39,388 nucleotides of DNA from Helochares maculicollis (lineage: Eukaryota; Arthropoda; Insecta; Coleoptera; Hydrophilidae): assembly GCA_033557835.1 (NCBI GenBank), contig JAWQRO010000418.1, positions 1-39,388 of the forward strand, read 5' to 3'. Both the position numbers and the translations under genes were made by a program. This document shows, one piece after another, positions 20,461 to 29,078 of this stretch (position 1 is its first letter; every line of letters begins with the position of its first letter). The notes under the pieces were generated by a model. It had not been told where the DNA came from, searched no databases, and worked only from the letters and a program-made list of their open reading frames with translations.

Positions 20461-22075
20461 TTAAAATACAAAACGAAAAAGGCCCTGCCTTTTATTTACG
20501 TTTGTGGATAGAAAGACCGATCAAAATTAGTATCGTATTCGGCAAAATAATAAACATTGTAATTTACATGTATTGATAAGGTATCCATATCATCCTCGTG
20601 GACATTTTATTGCTAATACTCCATTTTCCCCACGTCCAATTATGTTACTTAACGTGATTGCAGTACTTACTAATTTTAAAGGAGGAAACAATATTTAAGA
20701 CTTGCGCTTGTAGTACGAAATCTGACATTGCGATCGTCGTTTTTTGGGCGTTTCCTCCAAGAAATATCAAAACATATTAGTAAGAGCTCACCTACAATTA
20801 TGATCGTCAACATTTTAACAGCCTTTGTTTACAAACAATCGCAATTAAAAAAGTCCCTTCTGAAGATTGGAAGCGAAACTGTAGATATAGAAAATAAATT
20901 ACTTAACTTAATGAAGTTTAAACCAAACAAGTGTGCCTCTATTGACACAGAAACGGTCTAGAAAACAATAATTTAAATGAAGTAATGGCAGTAAGTGAAA
21001 ACGATAATTTGGCGGAAGATCATTAACTTCTACTCTAATTATTTATTTAGTTATATTTCAGTTTCAGCAAACAAAATTACAGCAAAACAAACTTGTCGGA
21101 AATATCTGCATGAAATAAAGAGATCAAGGCCGCGACAGAAATCCGTTATTAATAAAATGTAGCGGCAGAGCTGGCGCAGTCAGCTCGTATTTATGTATGT
21201 AAAATGTAGGTACATACGCTCAGTTGAAACAAATTACAAATAGGCTCAAGCTTAATCTTGAATAAACTCATTACGCAATCAAGCGTTTATGAAATTTAGT
21301 ATTGCAGCTTGCCTAAATTGTATGAAGTCCTAATGAACTCGAATGATTTTACCTTTTGCCCTATATTCGCCTCCTAGGTCTTATTCAGCCTCTCTCCTTA
21401 ATGAGCTCTTGTAGCGCTAATTGGCACATTTCGAACTATAAAAGAAAAAATTGTTTGAATCGCTTCGGATTTCACAATCAGCCGAATCGATAGCAATCAT
21501 AGAAAACGACCCCAAAACACAAGATAAGAAGTGAGTGCTGCTAAGACCGAACCTATTGACTCAATTGCGAAGTAAGCCGGAGATTTAAGTCTCAAGTGGC
21601 CTCGTGTTATCAATGTTCCGTTGATTTTTTTGAAGTCGCAGCCGCGTTTCAAAGTCCTTCTTATTTCGAAATTGTGTGGCTCTATTATGCATTCAAACAT
21701 CATTTTCAATGCACAGAGTCATTCAGTTTCGAGATCGTTAGAAAATACCGACAATTATTAAATTCTTGACGGTAACATGCATCATCAATGGTAAGATTTA
21801 CACCGATTATATGTTTCATTCCTATTGATATATATAATTTTATATCAGAAGCAAGAACGATTTTTTTAACAATTCTTTTTCTCCAATCACTTTGATTGTC
21901 CAAAACGTCACTTTGCATTGACGATTCAAACGTATATTCGGATAATCTGAAGTGAAACTAGATTATTACGGAAAAGTGCATATCTGTTGCTGTGCAACAT
22001 AGATAAAACTTTATCGATGGATATTGCATTTCTACGTTGAAATGCATCGTCAGTTTGTATTGATCCCAGAATGGG
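20461..22075. other. No gene recognised
   Basis: AT-rich sequence. A 77-codon frame at 20728-20961 and others at 21497-21918 have no recognisable features. CTATAAAAG near 21436 resembles a TATA box but has no associated frame. A short hairpin, GTATGTA-spacer-TACATAC, lies near 21194-21216. Confidence 0.4.
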
Positions 22076-22395
22076 TACTTCTGGAAGAGGGTGAAACAAT
22101 AGCGGTTAGACAGAAAGTGTGATCATAATATTTTAACATTAAAGTGCACAAAATAATAGCTCGCGTTCCATTTCCAATTCCACTTACATTACAGCGCCGC
22201 TTTGCTCTTCTACCATGTGCTGCGGCCCCCGAGCTCTTCAAATATACACAATAGACATGCAATCCCGGCGTTGTCCTTTACATATTATTGTTCCTTCTGA
22301 TATTACCAAACGCAGCCGGCCGAATTTCCAGACTCAATAGCAAGAGCATCAGCCCAGCAAATCGAATTTAGTTATTGTCATCAATTGCTAAGTAG
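22076..22395. repeat. Unknown duplicated sequence, copy 1, first block
   Basis: The block is collinear and similar to 28283-28628 in the same orientation. A near-identical core, AGCTCTTCAAATATACACAA through TAGACATGCAATC and TCCTTTACATATTATTGTTC, lies in weaker flanking similarity. In copy 1 a 4-base loss in the core (AATCCCGGCGTTGTC against AATCTCGGTCGGTGTTGTC) breaks the reading frame that is open in copy 2. Copy 1 therefore looks like the more decayed member of a pair. Confidence 0.8.
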
Positions 22396-22894
22396 CCATT
22401 CGGGTTTGATTGATATGACATGCTCTCACTAAATCTTGTTTATTGGTGATTTGCTTTGATCTGAATTCCCTTTGACTGATATACGCAAACCAATATGTCA
22501 GAACTCGCGAAATAAACTATATTATTAACTTTGCAAAAATGCAAAATTAGAGTTCTCTAGATATAAGCTCTCATTAGTTTATATTTTTTACACCGCAGTC
22601 GTTCAACCGAGCAAGAAAATTCGAGTTTTCGAAGCATCCCGAGAGTTTTTTAACAATGCTTGGCTCATTGAAATATTTGTGTACTATTCTAGTAAGACGT
22701 CAACAAATTAAAAACGTATCTCTACAGCTAATTGCAGCGATTACAATGCTTTGAGGGTAAAGTTTATTGACTATATTTTGTTCTCGATGTAAAAACACAA
22801 AATTGTTGTTTATATGAAATTCGAATACCGCTACCGGAATACAATCATCATGGTTTGAAAAATATAATTTTATTGTTCCTCCCTTATTCGCTTT

Positions 22895-23080
22895 CTCACG
22901 TCTTTAAGTAATACATATATCCTGCATTTGTTACTTTCCAGTAAAACTGCAGACAGCTGCTTGAATAGAAAACCAAGTGAGACTGTGTGCTTTTATTATT
23001 GTATTGCATGAGTTAATGCAGAAATTGCATGGCGTGTTGTATGACTGCTGCAAGCGTCGAAAGAATGTCACCATAAATCA
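22895..23080. repeat. Unknown duplicated sequence, copy 1, second block
   Basis: The block is similar to about 28838-29045. The shared peptide-level pattern is visible in one plus-strand frame: copy 1 reads HELMQKLHGVLYDCCKRRKN and copy 2 HEYLKKLHGMFSYWRQKNGR. In copy 1 a TGA about 20 codons upstream breaks the frame. TTACTTTCCAG (near 22932-22942) looks like a splice acceptor and CAAGTAAGG (near 23079) like a donor, so the block may be a relic exon. Confidence 0.65.
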
Positions 23081-23448
23081 AGTAAGGTGTTTATTAACAC
23101 ATTTATATGTTTCTTAAGTCTCCTTGGTTGAAAAATAATAATTACTGTCAACATCTATCTTTTGATGCTCTCTTATCTATTTACTCTCATTACTTTCAAA
23201 GTCATTTAATCATTTGTTGAATTGTTCTGAATGCAAAGAAACACTTTTAGTAGCATGATTGCACAATATTGTACGTACTTAATGACAACATACCAGACAG
23301 GTGTGAGAATGACAATCACTGTGTGGTAAGAATCGCAAAAAACAGTGTATATGGTCGTTAAACGGAGAGTTTAAACTAAATAGCAAAGTATTTTCGTTGT
23401 TCACGTAGATATGCAGCGAACGTAAATGTTTACTTTGGACAATAATTA

Positions 23449-24620
23449 CTAGGTTGGTGCATATTTAATTCAACAAATAGGTTAAAAATATTTAACAAAA
23501 TCATATTTCAGTGCTTATCCAGGGGCGTAGTCACCACCCACTTTAAGAACTGCGTCCCATTTGCTTGGCAGTAGGTCAATTCCACGGGAGAAGAAGTCAC
23601 GATTCTTGGAGGCGATCCACGCTTTAACATCGCTCACCAGGTGATCCAAATCGTTGGAAAATTGGTTCCTTTGCCAGTTTTTAAATGAGCGATTGACTTG
23701 GTAGTCTGCAGGAGCCTCGGTCGATGAAAATGGGGGACGTGGGACTAAATCCCTTCTCGGCGAACGATTCGACGACACGACGTTCAACATGAGGACTTGC
23801 ATTATCGTGGTGGGACGATAATGTTCTGTATTCGTGCTCGCTTTGCTTTGATTGCACTGCAAAGGCGGTCAAGTTGCACCAGATGGACGTGGTTGTTAAT
23901 GTTGAACTGCCTCTTGCCATTTATCTCTGGGATTCGCCATTATTGCTCTTCGTCCGCGTCGTTAAACCAATAACAACATCCTTCAATATTATCTCCCGGT
24001 GGATGATTCCGCTTCTGTCCCTCCAGTCACACCACATAGACTTCTTACAGTGGACGCCTTTTGGAATTCGTTTGGGTGAAACACATCGCAATACGCACTC
24101 CTTCTTTCATTTGCCGTTTTTGAACAACAACCACGATTCATCCCCAGTAAGAAGATTTTTAAAAATGGTGTTTATTCGTTTCGCTGCAGTAGATAAAAAT
24201 GCGTTCACATCCTGCTTTGTTGTTTTTAGAGAGCTCGTAAAAGACCCATCCAGCCAGTTTCCACATCCTTCCGAACCTTTTGAGACGATGAAGGATCGTT
24301 GACATTGAAGTTTTTAGCCAACATTCGCGTTGTCAGGTTTTCATCCTCTTTCACCGCTGCCAGGAGTGCCTGTTCATTGAAATCCGACGGCGGACCCCTT
24401 TCTTCATCATCTGCAAGGATTTTGTCGCCCGTTTTAAACCTCTTGAAATACCTTTATTAATTAATCAGCAATGATTGTTCTCTCACCGAAAAGTTCGTTG
24501 TGATCGCAAAATGACTCAGCCGCCTTCCAACCTTTCTCAAAATGAAAGCGCATAACATGGCCAATAAGAAGATGATTTTTTGTTTTTTTTTATTCCTGAC
24601 GTTGGGAAGATTATTTTTTG
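23449..24620 (-). mobile_element. mariner element 5, 5' terminus not found
   Basis: The 3' terminus (left on the plus strand) is CTAGGTTGGTGCATATTTAA at 23449, beside a TA at 23447-23448. The coding homology extends to about 24575 and possibly a little further. No matching inverted terminus (GCACCAACC on the plus strand) occurs before the next element at 24837, so the 5' end is lost or unrecognisable. The right boundary is approximate. Confidence 0.8.
23515..24575 (-). pseudogene. mariner transposase, heavily frameshifted
   Basis: The N-terminus reads RFHFEKGWKAAESF (about 24500-24560), then RYFKRFKTGDKILADDEERG and PPSDFNEQALLAAVKEDENL across frame changes. The first Asp survives in LTGDESWLLFKN (about 24131-24149), the second in HHDNASPHVERRVVESFAEK (about 23750-23815) and the third in APADYQVNRS, with about 34 residues between the last two once a frameshift is bridged. 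The C-terminus WIASKNRDFFSRGIDLLPSK is intact, ending DYAPG-stop at 23515-23517. There are many internal stops in the middle third. The NRS-KNWQRNQ phrase after the third Asp is unlike the other elements here and marks a distinct lineage. The 142-codon plus-strand frame over this gene is an antisense shadow. Confidence 0.85.
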
Positions 24621-24836
24621 AATAAAAATAATAACAAACAAAACTCCAATTTGTTTCAGGAAAAAAATTGGCGCGACGAAAACTTCGAAAATTTCTTTGA
24701 GGACTGATGAATTCTTTACATCGACTTGCTTGGCAGGCATTACTAATTGTCATAAGGCTTCTTTGAATGCATTGGGCAATGCTTTTGTGCATATGTAATA
24801 AAGTTACTTAGATTCGAAATAATATTTGAACTATTA
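24621..24836. other. Spacer between mariner elements 5 and 6
   Basis: AT-rich spacer that may include the unrecognised 5' leader of element 5. A TA dinucleotide at 24835-24836 abuts element 6. Confidence 0.4.
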
Positions 24837-25675
24837 CTGTGATCAAAAAGTAAGGATAATTTGTTTATAAAATGTAAATTCTTTATTTATTCTAGTCCTC
24901 GAAACAGTCGGAATAGTCTTTTTCCGGTAGAGCATTCAAGACCTTCTTCGAATCGGTTTTTTCTCCTCAATCGTATCAAAACAGTATCCCCGCATTGGCT
25001 TTTTGAGTTTGCTGAATAGACAGAAGTCGCACGGAGCCAAATCAGGTGAATACGGTGGTTGCGGAACGATACGAGTCGAGTTTTTGGTAAAAAACTTGCG
25101 AAGAACCAATGCAGTATGACATGGTGCATTTGACACCAATCGGACTTGACGCATTTGAGTCACAAAAAATCTTTCAAAGTGATTTGGGCTGAGCCAAATG
25201 ACACTTCCAGCGAGGTCTCTAATTGTCACTCAACGATTTTCAAGCACCAAATCTTTGATTTTTTGGACATGGCACTCGTCGGTAGACGTTGATGGTCGTC
25301 CAGAGCGCGGTTTGTCTTCTATGCGTTCTAGGCCCGCTTTGAACTCGTTCTACCACTTATAAACGTTTGTTTTGTGCAATAGTTTGATCACCAAAGGCCT
25401 TCCGCAACATTTTCAATGAATCTGCAGAAGAATATTCGTTTCGCAAACAAAATTTGATGAAAATTCTTTGCTCAGCAAAATCACTGATTGTAAATATCGA
25501 AAAATTAACTTTTGAATGTTTGCAAAAACACGTGTAACTCGCAGATAATTAAAGCTTTTGACAAACAAACGCTATGCAAATGTTATAGATAGTCCTCGCA
25601 AGAGAACAAAATTTACCTGCCTTCCTAATAACCGGCAGTTTTAAATGACAATTTCACCTTACTTTTTGATCACAG
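24837..25675 (-). mobile_element. mariner family 3, internally deleted copy with both termini
   Basis: The left terminus CTGTGATCAAAAAGTAAGGA and the right terminus, read inward as CTGTGATCAAAAAGTAAGGT, are perfect inverted repeats over 19 bases. A TA precedes the left end (24835-24836); the right side has TT (25676-25677), probably a mutated TA. The element is 839 bp, compared with about 1.3 kb for a full element, because an internal segment is missing from the coding region. The fragment at 5934-6160 belongs to the same family. Confidence 0.9.
24887..25495 (-). pseudogene. mariner-type transposase, catalytic core partly deleted
   Basis: The N-terminus reads QRIFIKFCLRNEYSSADSLK and MLRKAFGDQTIAQNKRL, then a frameshift, then NEFKAGLERIEDKPRSGRPS. 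After VTIRDLAGSV the sequence jumps, with about 100-150 codons missing. The block with the first catalytic Asp is lost, and at the second site Ser replaces Asp (SNAPCHT where DNAPCHT is usual). The third Asp remains in PPYSPDLAPCDFCLFSKLKK, followed by FDTIEEKK. A final frameshift separates the tail EEGLECSTGKRLFRLFRGLE, which ends at 24887. This N-terminus type (KFCLRN..SSADSLKML) differs from the other mariners in the window. Confidence 0.85.
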
Positions 25676-26664
25676 TTGGATATCGATATGAGAAAGCAAT
25701 TCGCTTGCAGAGTAGAGATTTATTAAGGTATTAAGACTAAAATCTCAAAAATTGAAAGCTGTAGTTTTGACAGCCTTTATTCCTTATTGCATTCCCACTC
25801 CTCGGCGAGCGAAGCGAGCAAATTCTGTGTAAGAGAAGCTAATTCGATTCTTGATGTATTATAACTTTTCTACCTAAAGGATGCTTCTAGGAATGTCAGA
25901 GATAAAGAACTGAATCCGAATTTGTGGCGCAATTATTTTCTACTTAAGTAAAAACACTTGAACTCTATTTTGACGACACTCAACCTGTAGGTGAAATTGC
26001 TTTTATATGATTACGGCAAAATTGGCTACTCTACCAAATTTCTAGCATTTAGAGGGAGACTGAAGAATTTTGCACAGTTTATTTTATTCAATTTGTCAGG
26101 GATTCTAATGTTGTGGCAGTAAAGATATAATTGTTTAAATTATAGGCTTCATTTGTCATCACTTAGCCCTCAGAAGTATGTCACAATTCCAGGGAAGCAG
26201 CAAAATTTGTTATACTAACTGTGCGCCGTCCCGAGCAAGGTGCTTACCTTTAGAAATTTCAGCTTAATTATGATATGGAGGTATAATTAATAAGAGCTCA
26301 TCTTTCATTGGTTTCATTTTAGTTATTTATTGTTTGAACAAATATTCTAAGTGAGGAGCTAATTCAATAATATTCCCAGCCTCAAAATAGAGTGTATATA
26401 TTTAGTTTTAGAGACATCTGATATTGGTACGTGTTGTGTTGAGGATTGAAATCTGCAACTCGCAGTAATTTGAATTGCAATAATACCAACTAATATTCGA
26501 AGTTTTCCTCTCAGCAAGAAGTTACTTTTACATCAAATGCTAAAACAAATCTTGTGCTTTCCATACTGGACTATCAATGCGTGGTCTTAAGTATTGTTAT
26601 TTGATATCATTTTCATTCTCTAATACTTTTAATTACATTTTATGGTAAATGATACAGTTAATTA
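25676..26664. other. No gene recognised
   Basis: AT-rich spacer. A short GC-richer phrase, CGGCGAGCGAAGCGAGCAAA (about 25803-25822), contains a repeated GCGA word. No frame, terminus or shared repeat could be supported. Confidence 0.45.
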
Positions 26665-27767
26665 TAAGGAGTACAAATAAGTTTCCGCCGTTTTTTTATA
26701 AAACACTGAATATTTATTGTAACAGAATGTTAGTTTAAGTTTATTCGAAGTATTGTCCATCACTAGCAAACACTTGTTTCCCATCTCTCAGGCAGCATTC
26801 GGATTCCACATCTGCAGAACTCCTTATCTTTTGAGCCTATCCACGTATCAACCCAATTTTTGATATTTTTATATGTTGTGGACCGCTGCTCCGACAGAGC
26901 ATGTGCTATTGACCAGAACAGATAATAGTCGGATGGTGCTATGTCTGGTGAATAGAGCGGGTGGGGTAACACTTCCCAATCAAGTGTTTTCAAATAATTT
27001 TTCACTGAAACCGCTACTTGCGGACGAGCATTATCATGGAGTAGAATTATTTTGTCGTGTCTAGAAAAGTATTGAGAGCAGTTTTCCTTTAGGGCACGAC
27101 TCAATTTCATCAATGTGTTCGATAGAGAGTTCCAGTGATTGTTTCGCTCGGATTAAACAACTCGTAATACACCGCATCCAGCTGATTCCACCATATACAC
27201 AGCACGAGTTTTTTTTCGTGAATATTCGGTTTTGCTGTGGATGTTGACGCGTGGCCAGGTTGTCCCCATGATTTTGTTCTTTTTGGGTTGTCGTAATGTA
27301 TCTATTTCTCATCCCCTGTGACTATTCGATGTAAAAAAACCTTTTATTTTATGTCTGGTTAGCAGCACTTCACTCATGCTTGCTGAGTGACTTCTAATGT
27401 GAGAGCAAGTTCTTTTTGTGTTTGAGACGAATCTTCCTCTAATATTTCTTCCAATTCTGCATCTTCGTAAATTTGAGGCCTTCCGCTGCGGTCTTTGTCT
27501 TCTACATCAAAATCACCGTTTTAAAACTTTTGAAACCACTCACGACACGTTCTCTCACTCAAAGCAGCTTCATTATATGCTTCTACGAGCAATTCATGCG
27601 CCTCAGCTGCACATTTTTCTAAATTAAATAAATAAATTAAAAGTTTCCGCAAATGACGTTTGTTTGGTTGAAATTTAGATATTTTCAGCTCAAGAAAATT
27701 ATATTTTACTAGCACGGAGTCACTTTTATAGTAAAGTTATGTTATTTTAGAACGAACAGACCCCTAA
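26665..27767 (-). mobile_element. mariner element 7 with degenerate termini
   Basis: The 3' end (left) reads TATAAGGAGTAC and the 5' end (right), read inward, TATTAGGGGTCT. These agree at 9 of 12 positions including the TA (26663-26664 and 27768-27769), which I take as decayed terminal repeats. The 1103 bp length fits a mariner with an internal deletion of 100-200 bp. It is the third minus-strand mariner within about 4.3 kb. Confidence 0.75.
26763..27676 (-). pseudogene. mariner transposase with several stops and an internal deletion
   Basis: The N-terminus (no ATG remains) reads FQPNKRHLRKLLIYLFNLEK and CAAEAHELLVEAYNEAALSE, then REWFQKF-stop-NGDFDVEDKD, where one Lys codon became TAA. SGRPQIYEDAELEEILEEDS follows. 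After TLEVTQQA about 30-40 codons are missing or scrambled (three stops). The first Asp is in VTGDEK-stop-IHYDN, with the Trp codon now TAG (27302-27304). The second is in LLHDNARPQ (about 27021-27040) and the third in APSDYYLF (about 26921-26950), 34 residues apart, so the triad itself is intact. The C-terminus ends RMLPERWETSVC-stop at 26763-26765. Confidence 0.9.
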
Positions 27768-27769
27768 TA

Positions 27770-28035
27770 TATATATATGATAGAGTTTACAGTTTTGCTC
27801 TCGGTTTAGTAACTGAACCACAATCGTACCATTTTATTCCAGAATGTCTCAATGGAGCAAAAGATGACCCTTCTGACTTCACCTTTTACAGTCCGCAGTT
27901 TAATGACTTTATAATAATATGTAGTAATTCTGGGAGTCATAAATCTAATCAACTATTTATAAAAAGCAATTAAAATTTAAACCATTTGAACGTGTAATGT
28001 TAGACTAAACAAGTAATTCGTGGTTAGAAGCAACA
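27770..28035. other. No gene recognised; short (AT)n run
   Basis: Starts with a short TATATATATATA tract (27768-27779) beside the mariner terminus, then plain AT-rich sequence. Confidence 0.5.
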
Positions 28036-28196
28036 GAAGAGAAAAAATCATCACCTTTAATTCTAACTATTTCAATGTCAAAAAGTGTGAACTGAATTCA
28101 TTAATATACGAAGAGAAACAACCATCGCCTTTAACCATTAATTCTAACTATTTCAATGTCAAAAAGTGTGAACTGAATTCATCAATATACGAAGAT
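28036..28196. repeat. Two-copy tandem repeat, 74 and 81 bp units
   Basis: Unit A starts GAAGAGAAAAAATCATCACC (28036) and unit B GAAGAGAAACAACCATCGCC (28110). Both share AATTCTAACTATTTCAATGT and CAAAAAGTGTGAACTGAATT. Unit B has 7 extra bases (ACCATTA). The offset between equivalent points in the second half is 81 bp, so the peptide NSNYFNVKKCELNS appears twice in one frame. There is no ATG and the frame is short (28020-28205), so coding is doubtful. Confidence 0.85.
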
Positions 28197-28282
28197 TGGA
28201 TGTGAATTGTAACCTCATATTTATTGATCAGCAAATTAATGCTTCTCCACATTTTGTTTACGATTTGGAATTCGAGAGTAGA

Positions 28283-28628
28283 GTTTCCTGAAAGAGGGGA
28301 GATATTGGTAGTTATTGGCATTAGACACACAGTATGCTTCGTAATATTTTAACATAAAGCACACAAAATAATAGTACATGTTCCATTTCCAATCCCGCTT
28401 TCATTAAAGCCCTCGTTTCGCGCTCTCTCTCGTTCTCCCGGAATATGACGAGCTCTTCAAATATACACAATAGACATGCAATCTCGGTCGGTGTTGTCCT
28501 TTACATATTATTGTTCCTTCTGATATTAGCAAACGCAGTGCAGTGGGTTGAATTCCCAGACTCTATAGGACAGGCATTAGTGCATTTAATCGAATTTAAT
28601 TATTATTATCAATTCTATAGCTTCCTGC
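28283..28628. repeat. Unknown duplicated sequence, copy 2, first block
   Basis: This is the counterpart of 22076-22395 (same orientation, about 6.2 kb away). Just upstream of the open frame it carries CGCGCTCTCTCTCGTTCTCC, a CT-rich tract that copy 1 has mostly lost. Confidence 0.8.
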
Positions 28629-28636
28629 TTAATTAA
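28445..28636 (+). CDS. Hypothetical 63-residue membrane-like ORF in copy 2
   Basis: I do not recognise this product with confidence. The ATG at 28445-28447 begins MTSSSNIHNRHAISVGVVLY and leads into a strongly hydrophobic stretch, VGVVLYILLFLLILANAV (about residues 16-33). That is followed by WVEFPDSIGQALVHLIEF and a second aromatic-rich hydrophobic tail. The stop is at 28634-28636. The layout of a short cytoplasmic start, a membrane helix, a loop and a second hydrophobic segment resembles the beginning of a multi-pass protein such as an insect chemoreceptor, but this is a guess from composition. The homologous region at 22076-22395 is frameshifted. It may be an exon of a decayed or live gene. 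Confidence 0.3.
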   Translation: MTSSSNIHNRHAISVGVVLYILLFLLILANAVQWVEFPDSIGQALVHLIEFNYYYQFYSFLLN

Positions 28637-28817
28637 TATCAAACGGATGAAAACATTTTTGTTCATCAATTCCCCTCATTTGTTAGGGTTTTTTATATCG
28701 TTCTGCTTAAAATAATCCAATACAGAGGCTTATTTCAAAAGTTAAGTTCACCGATTTTCATTTCATAATCAAAAATAATGCTTTTAAAATCAGAACTCCT
28801 ATTTCGCTTATTTCTCA

Positions 28818-29078
28818 ATGATTATCTTGAGCCGTCTCGTTTTTACACTTTTAAATCCTTACATAATTCATGCAGCAGCTCATTGGACAATTTTGTATAT
28901 ATATGCATGCAGCTACCTGCTTATATCAAAAACAGAGCGCGATTTCTGCCGTTTTATTGATGTATCGCATGAGTACCTGAAGAAATTGCATGGCATGTTC
29001 TCCTATTGGCGTCAAAAGAATGGTCGTAAATCAAACGAGGTATTTAATATCTCATTTAAATTTAATACAAGCCGGTGA
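28818..29078 (+). CDS. Hypothetical ORF over the second duplicated block of copy 2
   Basis: I do not recognise this product. From the ATG at 28818 the frame gives 86 residues: a hydrophobic part (WTILYIYACSYLLIS, about residues 23-37), then a polar, basic part with ERDFCRFIDVSHEYLKKLHG and MFSYWRQKNGRKSNE. After AAACGAG comes GTATTTAAT (about 29038), a plausible splice donor, so the real exon may end there. The polar part is the segment conserved with copy 1 (22895-23080), which supports past coding. The frame is independent of 28445-28636, about 180 bp upstream, so the two could be adjacent exons. Confidence 0.3.
   Translation: MIILSRLVFTLLNPYIIHAAAHWTILYIYACSYLLISKTERDFCRFIDVSHEYLKKLHGMFSYWRQKNGRKSNEVFNISFKFNTSR
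28838..29045. repeat. Unknown duplicated sequence, copy 2, second block
   Basis: This is the counterpart of 22895-23080. Shared words include TTTTATT.ATGTAT.GCATGAG and GAAATTGCATGGC. The two blocks are about 210 bp apart here and about 500 bp apart in copy 1, so the intervening sequence has changed by indels. Confidence 0.65.

Noticed and set aside
23874..24302. Longest plus-strand open frame of the window (142 codons)
   Set aside because: It lies antisense over mariner element 5 and its translation has no domain features; the minus strand carries the recognisable transposase.
27599..27660. Apparent direct copy of the left mariner 7 end (AAGTTTCCGC) inside its coding region
   Set aside because: The match is in the wrong orientation for a terminal repeat and is explained by codons for the conserved LRKLLI segment.
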